Below, piece after piece: positions 6,821-12,539 of a stretch of 17,371 nt of DNA. The position numbers and the translations under genes were made by a program. Below the pieces are notes generated by a model. It worked only from the letters and a program-made list of their open reading frames with translations, had not been told where the DNA came from and did no database searches. Position 1 is the first letter of the stretch. Each line of letters starts with the position of its first letter. Origin of the DNA: CAYHKY01 sp964357355 (GTDB taxonomy: Bacteria > Patescibacteriota > Microgenomatia > UBA10105); NCBI GenBank assembly GCA_964357355.1, contig CAYHKY010000029.1, positions 1 through 17,371 of the forward strand, given 5' to 3'.

Positions 6821-7069
6821 ATGGCCATACAAACATTTTTTCAGGCAGGGAATAGTGTCGTAGTAGCAGTTCCTAAGTCATTGATGCGAGAGCTAAATAT
6901 TAAAGTAGGACAGCAGGTAGAAGTTGAAAAAATACCTGATGTAGATGCGTTTGTAGTACGAAAAAAAACAAAAAAGATCAAAGGAAAAGTAGAATTGGAA
7001 TTCAAAAAATGGCTTGAAACATTTGTTAAGGAGGACGCCAAGCTTCTAGACGAACTTGCAGTACGTTGA
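6821..7069 (+). CDS. AbrB/MazE-family antitoxin (partner of Doc)
   Basis: Antitoxin and probable autorepressor. The 82-residue protein begins with an AbrB-type domain (FFQAGNSVVVAVPKSLMRELNIKVGQQVEVEKIPDVDAFVV in outline) and ends with a charged helix (KWLETFVKEDAKLLDELAVR) likely to bind the toxin. The frame is open upstream to 6755, but a textbook AAGGAGG (6806-6812), 8 nt before ATG 6821, fixes the start. The TGA stop overlaps a TTG codon of the toxin frame. Phd is the classic partner of Doc, so an AbrB-type antitoxin here is a variant pairing, though such mixed pairs are common. Confidence 0.88.
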   Translation: MAIQTFFQAGNSVVVAVPKSLMRELNIKVGQQVEVEKIPDVDAFVVRKKTKKIKGKVELEFKKWLETFVKEDAKLLDELAVR

Positions 7070-7071
7070 TT

Positions 7072-7464
7072 ATGACTCAGTTTGTCGATATCACCGAGGT
7101 GTATGAGATACATCGCAGGATTATTGAAAGGGCTAAAACCAAAGGAGGAGTTCGGGATTTTGCTCTCTTACACTCAGCAGTCGAGCGACCAAAAGCCTCG
7201 TTCATGGGACGTTTTCTATATCCGACCTTATTTGCTAAAGCCGCAGCGCTCCTACAATCGATTTGTATGAATCATGCGTTTACTGATGGCAATAAACGAA
7301 CAGCATGGGGAGCTACTAAGCGGTTCTTATGGATCAATAAATATCACCTACAATCAAATCCAAATGAAGCAGCGGATTTTATGGTGCATGTAGATAACGA
7401 TCAACCGGATATAAAAGAAATAGAAAAGTGGTTACGGCATCATGCTGAGAAATTAAAGATATGA
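7072..7464 (+). CDS. doc: Doc-type Fic-fold toxin
   Basis: Death-on-curing family toxin. Doc phosphorylates elongation factor Tu and so stops translation. The 130-residue protein carries HAFTDGNKRTAW at about 68-79. This is the Fic core with H68 and the Doc-specific K in GNKR, where AMPylating Fic enzymes have GNGR, so a kinase activity is expected. The N-terminal TEVYEIHRRIIERAKTKGG...RDFALLHSAVERP matches the usual Doc start region. The start could be TTG 7066, overlapping the antitoxin stop, or ATG 7072; ATG is preferred because of the codon. Neither has a strong ribosome-binding site, so coupling to the antitoxin is likely. Confidence 0.92.
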   Translation: MTQFVDITEVYEIHRRIIERAKTKGGVRDFALLHSAVERPKASFMGRFLYPTLFAKAAALLQSICMNHAFTDGNKRTAWGATKRFLWINKYHLQSNPNEAADFMVHVDNDQPDIKEIEKWLRHHAEKLKI

Positions 7465-7474
7465 TCTTTTTGAT

Positions 7475-7603
7475 ATGAAGAAAGCGGTTACCAATAAGAA
7501 AAAATTCACGCCTATTGATTTTTTACGGAAACTAACTACTTATAAATTGAAAGGTAAACCAAAAGATTTGGCGCAAAACCATGACTATTATGCTTGGGAA
7601 TAA
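7475..7603 (+). CDS. Small antitoxin-like protein without a toxin partner
   Basis: A 42-residue ORF starts 10 nt after the doc stop and ends 5 nt from the convergent VIT1-type gene. The sequence (MKKAVTNKKKFTPIDFL... ending KPKDLAQNHDYYAWE) resembles, from memory, the C-terminal part of small antitoxins that accompany PIN-domain toxins and end in a KGPKDLSxNHDxYLYG-like tail. It lacks an N-terminal DNA-binding domain and no toxin gene follows, so it may be a third cistron of the doc operon, an orphan antitoxin, or the remnant of a lost pair. The family link is tentative. Confidence 0.5.
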   Translation: MKKAVTNKKKFTPIDFLRKLTTYKLKGKPKDLAQNHDYYAWE

Positions 7604-7608
7604 TATTT

Positions 7609-8337
7609 TTACACTCTGAACATCGTTCCTACTACATAGGCTACCAGAGCGGCGATGCTTCCCAAAGCCAATGTTTCAGTTATCGTTCTTAACCAATGTT
7701 GCCGGGTCACTTTCCACCTGAGAAGCCCCAAAAGGATGAGTGCCAGGAGCGTTGCTCCCACTGAATAAGTAAATAGGTTTGGTGATCCCGGAAAAAACAC
7801 ATAAGGCAAAAGCGGAATGAGTCCAAATCCGACAAATGACAAAAGTGTCGCGAAGGCCATGTATAAGGGATGTTCATTTTCGGGATTGGGAATCTGCAAT
7901 TCTTTTTCCATCATAAAATCGAGCCAATAACTTTCATTAGTTTTATAAATTTCAACCAGATTTTTGGCTTGGTTTGGACTAAAGCCTTTTTTTATAAGTA
8001 TTTGAATACTCTCCTCAGTTTCAAAATGGGGGTTCTTTTTGATTTCACCGCGTTCTTTTTCTTTGATGGTCCGGTAGATATCTTTTTCCGAATTGGTAGA
8101 TAAGAAGTTACCCAGAGACATGGATACTCCATCAGCCGCAAGATTGGCAAATCCAAAAAGGAGTACGGTCGCCAAAGGCAGGTTGCTAACCTGGGCAGCA
8201 GCTCCGGTAAAACCGGCAACGACGGCAAATGTCGTGACAATCCCGTCATTACCGCCGTAGATGATTTCCTTCAGGTAAGTGGAAAATGGAGACCGGTCAT
8301 GTTCTTCTAAGAGATGTTTTTCCAAATCAATACTCAT
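7609..8337 (-). CDS. VIT1/CCC1-family iron/manganese transporter
   Basis: Probable integral membrane exporter of Fe2+ or Mn2+, acting in metal detoxification. The 242-residue protein has the family layout. The signature GGNDGIVTTFAVVAGFTGA (about 28-46) opens the first membrane helix. GFANLAADGVSMSLGNFLSTNSEKD follows at about 62-86. A charged cytoplasmic domain (about 87-152), rich in Glu and Lys, would hold the metal-binding helices. Three C-terminal membrane segments follow (about 158-180, 190-206 and 222-240). Five membrane helices is usual for the family. No strong Shine-Dalgarno site precedes the ATG. A large hairpin lies in the putative 5' leader (8373-8415). Metal specificity cannot be told from sequence. 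Confidence 0.92.
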   Translation of the reverse strand: MSIDLEKHLLEEHDRSPFSTYLKEIIYGGNDGIVTTFAVVAGFTGAAAQVSNLPLATVLLFGFANLAADGVSMSLGNFLSTNSEKDIYRTIKEKERGEIKKNPHFETEESIQILIKKGFSPNQAKNLVEIYKTNESYWLDFMMEKELQIPNPENEHPLYMAFATLLSFVGFGLIPLLPYVFFPGSPNLFTYSVGATLLALILLGLLRWKVTRQHWLRTITETLALGSIAALVAYVVGTMFRV

Positions 8338-8372
8338 ATAGCCAACTTGCTTAATTTTGTGAGGCCATAACT

Positions 8373-8415
8373 CCTTCTAGACTGATCCCGATTAAATCGG
8401 GATACAGTAAGAAGG
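8373..8415 (-). repeat. Long hairpin upstream of the VIT1-type gene
   Basis: A 19-bp stem in three blocks: CCTTCT/AGAAGG, ACTG/CAGT and ATCCCGATT/AATCGGGAT, with one- or two-base bulges and a tiny loop at 8394. It lies 36 nt upstream of the transporter ATG. No U-run follows on either strand, so it is not a standard terminator. It may be a dispersed palindromic repeat or a leader structure. Confidence 0.6.
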
Positions 8416-8462
8416 GTATACAAATATTCTACACCAAACATAAGTTAATAGTTACACACAAG

Positions 8463-8511
8463 TTATCCACAACGACTCACGTGTTTATATTAATGTTGTT
8501 GCAACAACATT
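8463..8511. promoter_or_regulatory. Perfect DnaA box and a 20-bp palindrome
   Basis: TTATCCACA at 8463-8471 equals the consensus DnaA box. A perfect 20-bp palindrome with half-site AATGTTGTTG lies at 8492-8511, between the VIT1-type gene and the small gene at 8624. The palindrome looks like an operator for a dimeric repressor. A single DnaA box is not enough to call an origin. Confidence 0.4.
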
Positions 8512-8569
8512 GCTGAGTAAAAATTAATTATAGGTCATAAGAAAAGTCGCAAGTAAAATCCTATGGGTC

Positions 8570-8597
8570 TTGACACGGCAAAAGTAACTGTGATACA
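8570..8597 (+). promoter_or_regulatory. Promoter of the small gene at 8624
   Basis: TTGACA (8570-8575), a 16-nt spacer and GATACA (8592-8597), preceded by a TG-type extended -10 context. The -35 is perfect and the -10 is weak. Expected start is near 8604, with AAAAGGAAA (8610-8618) as the ribosome-binding site. Confidence 0.5.
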
Positions 8598-8623
8598 CCT
8601 AATGACAGAAAAGGAAAATAAAT

Positions 8624-8770
8624 ATGCAAAAGCTGATAAAGACCATCAAAGAATTACTAGGTTTAGCTCGTCAGGACAGGACAGAAGATGAGGAAGTACA
8701 AGTTTCAGGCAGAGAGCAGTTTGTAGAGCTGCAGAAGAAAGGTTTGTCTATATCGGTATTTACTCTTTGA
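8624..8770 (+). CDS. Small hypothetical protein (48 residues)
   Basis: Function unknown. The product begins MQKLIKTIKELLGLARQDR, which could be an amphipathic helix, continues with an acidic patch (TEDEEVQ), and ends in QFVELQKKGLSISVFTL. No cysteine or membrane segment is present. It is supported as a real gene by its own TTGACA promoter (8570-8597) and an AAGGA site 9 nt before the ATG; it is too short to be convincing on length alone. It is divergent from the VIT1-type gene across the palindrome at 8492-8511. Confidence 0.55.
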   Translation: MQKLIKTIKELLGLARQDRTEDEEVQVSGREQFVELQKKGLSISVFTL

Positions 8771-9137
8771 AATTATTGAAATACCTTTGCCCCGCCCCTC
8801 GCCTCATCGGCGAGTAGCCGAAGATGTTAGATCGGCGGGTCCGCCCAAAGAGGGCGGAGTGTGGAATTTAAAGGACAGAAAATTTAAAGAATAATAAAAG
8901 AGCATCACTATCGCTAGCTTCTTGGTGAGCGGCTACGAATAGTAATGCCCTTTGCGTGTGGTACCAAGACCCTAGGACAGAGTAAGGGAGATGGTGACCT
9001 TATGTATGTTTTTAACAGAGGGTTATAGAGGTGTCAAGCATTCAGATCGAAGCTAAATATCTTTATTTAAGTTGTTAGAACAGTCAATTTTCAAACAATT
9101 TCTCTAGTGTTTCCTGCCAACACATCACACTTCCTGT
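8771..9137 (+). other. 367-nt gene-free region with several stem-loops
   Basis: No convincing ORF, tRNA, tmRNA or SRP RNA is seen. Structure is visible. CTCGCC/GGCGAG spans 8798-8814. TCCGCCC/GGGCGGA spans about 8840-8858. A long imperfect hairpin of more than 20 bp at 8897-8953 has arms starting AAAGAGCATCACTATCG and ending GAATAGTAATGCCCTTT, with a loop TTCTTGGTGA. It could hold a small RNA or degraded repeats. No promoter for the following gene is clear. Confidence 0.45.
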
Positions 9138-10124
9138 ATGGTAGCCGGATCTGGACGTACTACTTTTGGATTTCTACTTAAAGACATCCTTCGCGGGATT
9201 GTTTTGGGTTTTGGAGTGTTGCTAGTTTTGTCCGCGGGATATATTCTCATTGAGAACTTCAATCTACTTGAGGTTAGCGCAACCAGTAATTCTCCCGATC
9301 CAACACCCAGTCCTACGCCGGTGCCGACAGCTTCACCTTTAGTCTCTCCGAGTCCATCTTTTACGACGACTTTAAAACTATGTAAATACGAGGATTTAAA
9401 TGCCAACGGGATTCGTGATACAAATGATTCGGTTCTATCCTGGAAATTCACTGTCTGGATATCAGGTGAAAATGCCCGCATTATAGAAAGTGATCGTAAT
9501 AACAGCGCCACAGCTGGTTGCGCGCTGATTGAAGTACCGGTTGACCGGACGATTACAGTTGAGGAAGAGGGCAGAAGCGGTTGGAGACTGACAAAACTAT
9601 ATGCAAATGAAGTAGGTATTGACGGTTCAAGTTTTATATATGGATCCCGAAATGGAGAGTCAAAAAACCTGTGGTTTCTCAATTCTCTTTCAACCGGTGG
9701 TACGGTTCTTGGTGTAACCACTAACACCCAACCTGAGTGTGTTTCCTTGTCAGCAAACCCCACCACAGGCGGGGCGACACTTCCGGTTAGTCTGATGGGC
9801 AAAGGGCGGGATCTGGATGGGATAATAAAGAGAATGGAGTTTAATTTCGGTGATGGCGACTCACAAGTCGTTGACATAGATAACGGTGAAACTAACCGCG
9901 ATACACTGCGAACAATTTCACATACGTATAAAAAAACAGGCACCTATGTCGCGAGCATACGTGTAAAAGACAATTCCGGTCAGGAAAATGAATGGAGTGC
10001 TACTCCCGAATCATGCAAAGTCAAAATTGATGTACAGGGGACAGTTTTGGGCACAAATCCCGTACAACCGTTGGTGACCCAAAAGGTTACGGAATTGCCT
10101 AAATCAGGAATTAGCGGATTCTAA
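9138..10124 (+). CDS. Cell-surface protein with PKD domain and C-terminal LPKSG, probable sortase substrate
   Basis: Likely exported protein exposed on the cell surface. Of 328 residues, 17-38 form an N-terminal membrane segment after a short basic start. Residues 50-75 are a Pro/Ser/Thr-rich stalk. About 80-145 resemble an SdrD-B-like domain, with KYEDLNANGIRDTNDS, an EF-hand-like calcium loop. About 200-298 are a PKD domain, with FNFGDGDS and SHTYKKTGTYVASIRVKD. The C-terminus is LPKSGISGF, an LPxTG-type sorting motif at 320-324. The usual hydrophobic segment and basic tail after the motif are absent; the stop comes 4 residues later and no frameshifted tail is visible downstream. A sortase gene follows, which supports the reading. 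No Shine-Dalgarno site is seen before the ATG. The role may be adhesion or a surface layer, but that is inferred. Confidence 0.82.
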   Translation: MVAGSGRTTFGFLLKDILRGIVLGFGVLLVLSAGYILIENFNLLEVSATSNSPDPTPSPTPVPTASPLVSPSPSFTTTLKLCKYEDLNANGIRDTNDSVLSWKFTVWISGENARIIESDRNNSATAGCALIEVPVDRTITVEEEGRSGWRLTKLYANEVGIDGSSFIYGSRNGESKNLWFLNSLSTGGTVLGVTTNTQPECVSLSANPTTGGATLPVSLMGKGRDLDGIIKRMEFNFGDGDSQVVDIDNGETNRDTLRTISHTYKKTGTYVASIRVKDNSGQENEWSATPESCKVKIDVQGTVLGTNPVQPLVTQKVTELPKSGISGF

Positions 10125-10204
10125 TTGACAGCCCAATGAGATTGCTTATGCTTACGATAAAAGTCTAATTTGCGATTTTCGAACACCCTACCTGTTCATA
10201 AGTG

Positions 10205-10232
10205 TTGCAAATTAGAAAGTTAGCGTTATAAT
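10205..10232 (+). promoter_or_regulatory. Promoter of the sortase gene, leaderless arrangement
   Basis: TTGCAA (10205-10210), a 16-nt spacer and TATAAT (10227-10232). Only 8 nt separate the -10 from ATG 10241, so transcription should begin at or within a few bases of the start codon. No Shine-Dalgarno sequence exists. Confidence 0.65.
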
Positions 10233-10240
10233 AAAGCCCC

Positions 10241-11050
10241 ATGATAAGGCAAGCGGGTGTCATTTTTGAGAAACCATCCGCACGACCTGTAAAAAAGAGT
10301 CGGGATTTGAAAGGGGATTCGGGTGTAGGGCAGGCGCTCGAATTCCCTTTGAAGTCCCGACTGGTGTCAAAACACATTAAGCCTCATCGCCATATCAAGT
10401 ATTCGCCGCAGCGTTTTCAAAAAACCATCGGTAACTCTCTCATTATATTTTCGATTTTAGGATTTTTGTTGACATATGGACCGATACTGAGAGTTGAGTT
10501 GGGTTACCGCTTAGCCAGGATTTCCGAAAAAGAGACGTCTCAAACTCCCCGGGGAGGATTTGCCAGTTTATTGGGTAGAGAACTGATTGGTGAATCCCAA
10601 GGAGTACCGGATCCCCAGTTTAGCCTGATTATTCCCAAAATTCATGCACGGGGCAAAGTGGTGGCAAATGTGGATCCGGCAGACTACGGAGCCTATATGG
10701 AAGCCTTAAAAGTAGGAGTTGCCCATGCAGCGGGAACCCAATTCCCGGGTTCTGACGGAACCATTTATCTTTTTGCGCACTCAACCGATAACCCGTTAAA
10801 TATCCTGCGCTACAACGCGATTTTTTTTCTGCTTCGGGAGTTGGAATTGGGTGATGAAGTTGAAGTTTATTACTTGGGCATAAAACATCGGTATACGGTG
10901 TCAGATAAAAAGATCGTTGAGCCGACTGACGTGTCTTATCTGACTCCAACGAGTGTTGACGGGAAAGAACTGCTGATTCTGCAAACTTGCTGGCCTCCGG
11001 GAACCACTTTAAAAAGACTTTTAATCTTTGCGCAGAAGAAATTAAGTTAA
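10241..11050 (+). CDS. Sortase family transpeptidase
   Basis: Sortase: a membrane-anchored cysteine transpeptidase that cleaves LPxTG-like motifs and attaches proteins to the envelope. The 269-residue protein has one N-terminal membrane segment (about 64-81) and then the sortase beta barrel. The catalytic set is present: H180 in LFAHSTDNP, C250 in LILQTCWPPGT, and R259 in LKRLLIF. The TCWPPGT context resembles class D/E-like sortases more than SrtA, but the class is uncertain. The first 60 residues are unusual: basic, and encoded largely by a palindromic repeat (10298-10362). No other Met occurs before the membrane segment; the ATG choice is supported by the promoter 8 nt upstream. The adjacent PKD protein with LPKSG is the probable substrate. 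It converges with the GT39-type gene 12 nt away. Confidence 0.92.
   Translation: MIRQAGVIFEKPSARPVKKSRDLKGDSGVGQALEFPLKSRLVSKHIKPHRHIKYSPQRFQKTIGNSLIIFSILGFLLTYGPILRVELGYRLARISEKETSQTPRGGFASLLGRELIGESQGVPDPQFSLIIPKIHARGKVVANVDPADYGAYMEALKVGVAHAAGTQFPGSDGTIYLFAHSTDNPLNILRYNAIFFLLRELELGDEVEVYYLGIKHRYTVSDKKIVEPTDVSYLTPTSVDGKELLILQTCWPPGTTLKRLLIFAQKKLS
10298..10362. repeat. 65-bp imperfect palindrome inside the sortase N-terminal coding region
   Basis: The left arm begins AGTCGGGATTTGAAAGGG at 10298 and the right arm ends CCCTTTGAAGTCCCGACT at 10362. They are complementary over about 23 bp with four mismatches, around a loop near 10322-10336. The translated segment (KSRDLKGDSGVG...EFPLKSRL) has low-complexity, repeat-like character. 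It looks like a palindromic mobile repeat captured in frame. Confidence 0.65.
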
Positions 11051-11062
11051 CACTGATTGACG

Positions 11063-12532
11063 TTATGGTAGCGGTTGCGGATTTGAAGCATAAATTAGTG
11101 ACAGATTTAGAGATGTATACATATTGACACCGACAAAAAATACAAATAACAATAAATAACTCCATTTTCTATATTTTCGGGGTAAAAAAAAGATGATTCC
11201 TGTTGCCGCCATTAAGAAAATGAATGAGTACTGCCAAAGGTAATGATAATCGCGAGAAACGTTTAGAAATAAGTAGCGTACGGTTGATGAACCAAGGATG
11301 AGAGTTGTTACCAGGATCTCAAAAAAAGAGTTGGTTACCATAATTTTAATAAAAATATTAGCAACCAAGATAACCAGATAAGGATATAAAGGAAACGCGT
11401 ACCACCCCCAATACCCTTGTCCTGAGCCGATCGGTTCGGCGCCGGTAATTGCGAGGGCGAGATAGGTAATATAACCGCAGGGAAAGGTGAGGAAAACAGT
11501 CATAAGCCAAGAAGTTTTGTCATTCCCGCGAAAGCGGGAATCTATATTAAGGAGATCCCCGGTCAAGCCGGGGATGACATGAGAATTTTTCTTGGTTGAA
11601 GATTGAAATTGATTGATCCACCACGGACCGGTAAATAAAAGCAAATAACCCAATAGAATTACTCCATCTGGAATAAGTCTTTCGGTAGTGACGAGTGGCC
11701 TACCGATGATTGTTTGTACCATTTGCGGAAGTCCCCCTTGAAGACCTACCCGGCGCTGTTCTGTTTGGATATTTCGAAAGAGTTGCCAGTCATAAAAAGC
11801 TCCGGTCAGGGGGTAAATTAGAAAAGCAATAGCAGCAATTACCCCGCAGATGAAAAAAGATTTCCATTGCTTTTTATATGCCAATAACCCAAGCGACACA
11901 AATGCTGCCACAATACCAATTTGTTTGGTAAGTATTGCCAACGCAGCAAATATTCCTGCATACACGGCATGCTGTAGCTTGCCTACTCTGTAGATAGAGA
12001 GGAATATTAATTGAGAGATGAGGAAAATTGGCGTCAGCAGATTTTCAGTTACTGATAAGCGGTTGGCAAGGACAACAGGCGGGATGGCAGCATAAAGAAG
12101 CGCTGCCGATAACCCAACTTCCGGACCAAATACTTTTTTTCCTAAAAGGCCGGTCAAAAAAATGGTGAAGATACTTAAAATCAGAGGTAGTATCCTGATT
12201 GTCGAAATTCTGACTTCAGAAAGTTCATCTTGGCCAAACAAGAGGACAAGTACCCCGGATAATAGAGAATAAAGTGGCGGTTTTTCTAACATTGGCGAGA
12301 CGATCCGAAAATCTGTGTCCCACAGTTTCACCATTTCACTTTTGGGGTAACTTGAGAGATACGACCACGAAGTAGGTATACCGGTCTGAAACCAAGTCTG
12401 GCCGGTCCAGGCATAGTGGATTTCATCTAATGATTCATTCCAACCGGGAGCACTGTCATAGTCAACAAAACGCACAATAAATCCCAAAAGGGAGATAAGG
12501 GCAAGTGAAAGAAGAAAAGATTTTTCTTTCAC
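11063..12532 (-). CDS. GT39-type membrane glycosyltransferase (paralogue 1)
   Basis: Probable polyprenyl-phosphate-sugar-dependent glycosyltransferase of the ArnT/PMT superfamily, moving a sugar onto a lipid or protein on the outer face of the membrane. The 489-residue protein has about 10-12 hydrophobic segments. It carries the acidic pair D36-E37 (NESLDEIHYAW) in the first extracytoplasmic loop, where this family keeps its catalytic acid, and the conserved RLSVTENLL block. The start is GTG 12532, 7 nt after the stop of the upstream paralogue, with which it shares the same architecture (SLDEIHYAWTG against TMDEFIYPWAG), so the two are a tandem duplication in one operon. Residues of about 318-338 (including SRFRGND) come from a palindromic repeat inserted in frame. 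Acceptor and sugar are unknown. Confidence 0.87.
   Translation of the reverse strand: MKEKSFLLSLALISLLGFIVRFVDYDSAPGWNESLDEIHYAWTGQTWFQTGIPTSWSYLSSYPKSEMVKLWDTDFRIVSPMLEKPPLYSLLSGVLVLLFGQDELSEVRISTIRILPLILSIFTIFLTGLLGKKVFGPEVGLSAALLYAAIPPVVLANRLSVTENLLTPIFLISQLIFLSIYRVGKLQHAVYAGIFAALAILTKQIGIVAAFVSLGLLAYKKQWKSFFICGVIAAIAFLIYPLTGAFYDWQLFRNIQTEQRRVGLQGGLPQMVQTIIGRPLVTTERLIPDGVILLGYLLLFTGPWWINQFQSSTKKNSHVIPGLTGDLLNIDSRFRGNDKTSWLMTVFLTFPCGYITYLALAITGAEPIGSGQGYWGWYAFPLYPYLVILVANIFIKIMVTNSFFEILVTTLILGSSTVRYLFLNVSRDYHYLWQYSFIFLMAATGIIFFLPRKYRKWSYLLLFVFFVGVNMYTSLNLSLIYASNPQPLP
11518..11579. repeat. Palindromic repeat inserted in frame in a GT39-type gene
   Basis: The element of about 62 bp is bounded by TGTCAT (11518-11523) and ATGACA (11574-11579). 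It holds two hairpins: ATTCCCGC/GCGGGAAT (11522-11541) and ATCCCCGG/CCGGGGAT (from about 11555 to 11575). This form matches the widespread family of dispersed palindromes with ATTCCC...GGGAAT cores (compare dRS3 of Neisseria). Its translation, with the hallmark SRFRGND, keeps the host frame open. Confidence 0.75.
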
Positions 12533-12539
12533 AATAGGT

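Noticed and set aside
8463..8471. Chromosomal replication origin
   Set aside because: Only one perfect DnaA box, with no cluster, no AT-rich unwinding repeat set and no dnaA/dnaN nearby.
8771..9137. tmRNA, SRP RNA or RNase P RNA in the gene-free region
   Set aside because: None of the conserved sequence blocks of these RNAs was found; only unassigned hairpins.
9125..9943. 272-codon ORF antisense to the PKD surface protein
   Set aside because: Long only because the sense gene is rich in Ser/Thr/Pro codons; the sense strand shows recognisable PKD and LPKSG motifs.
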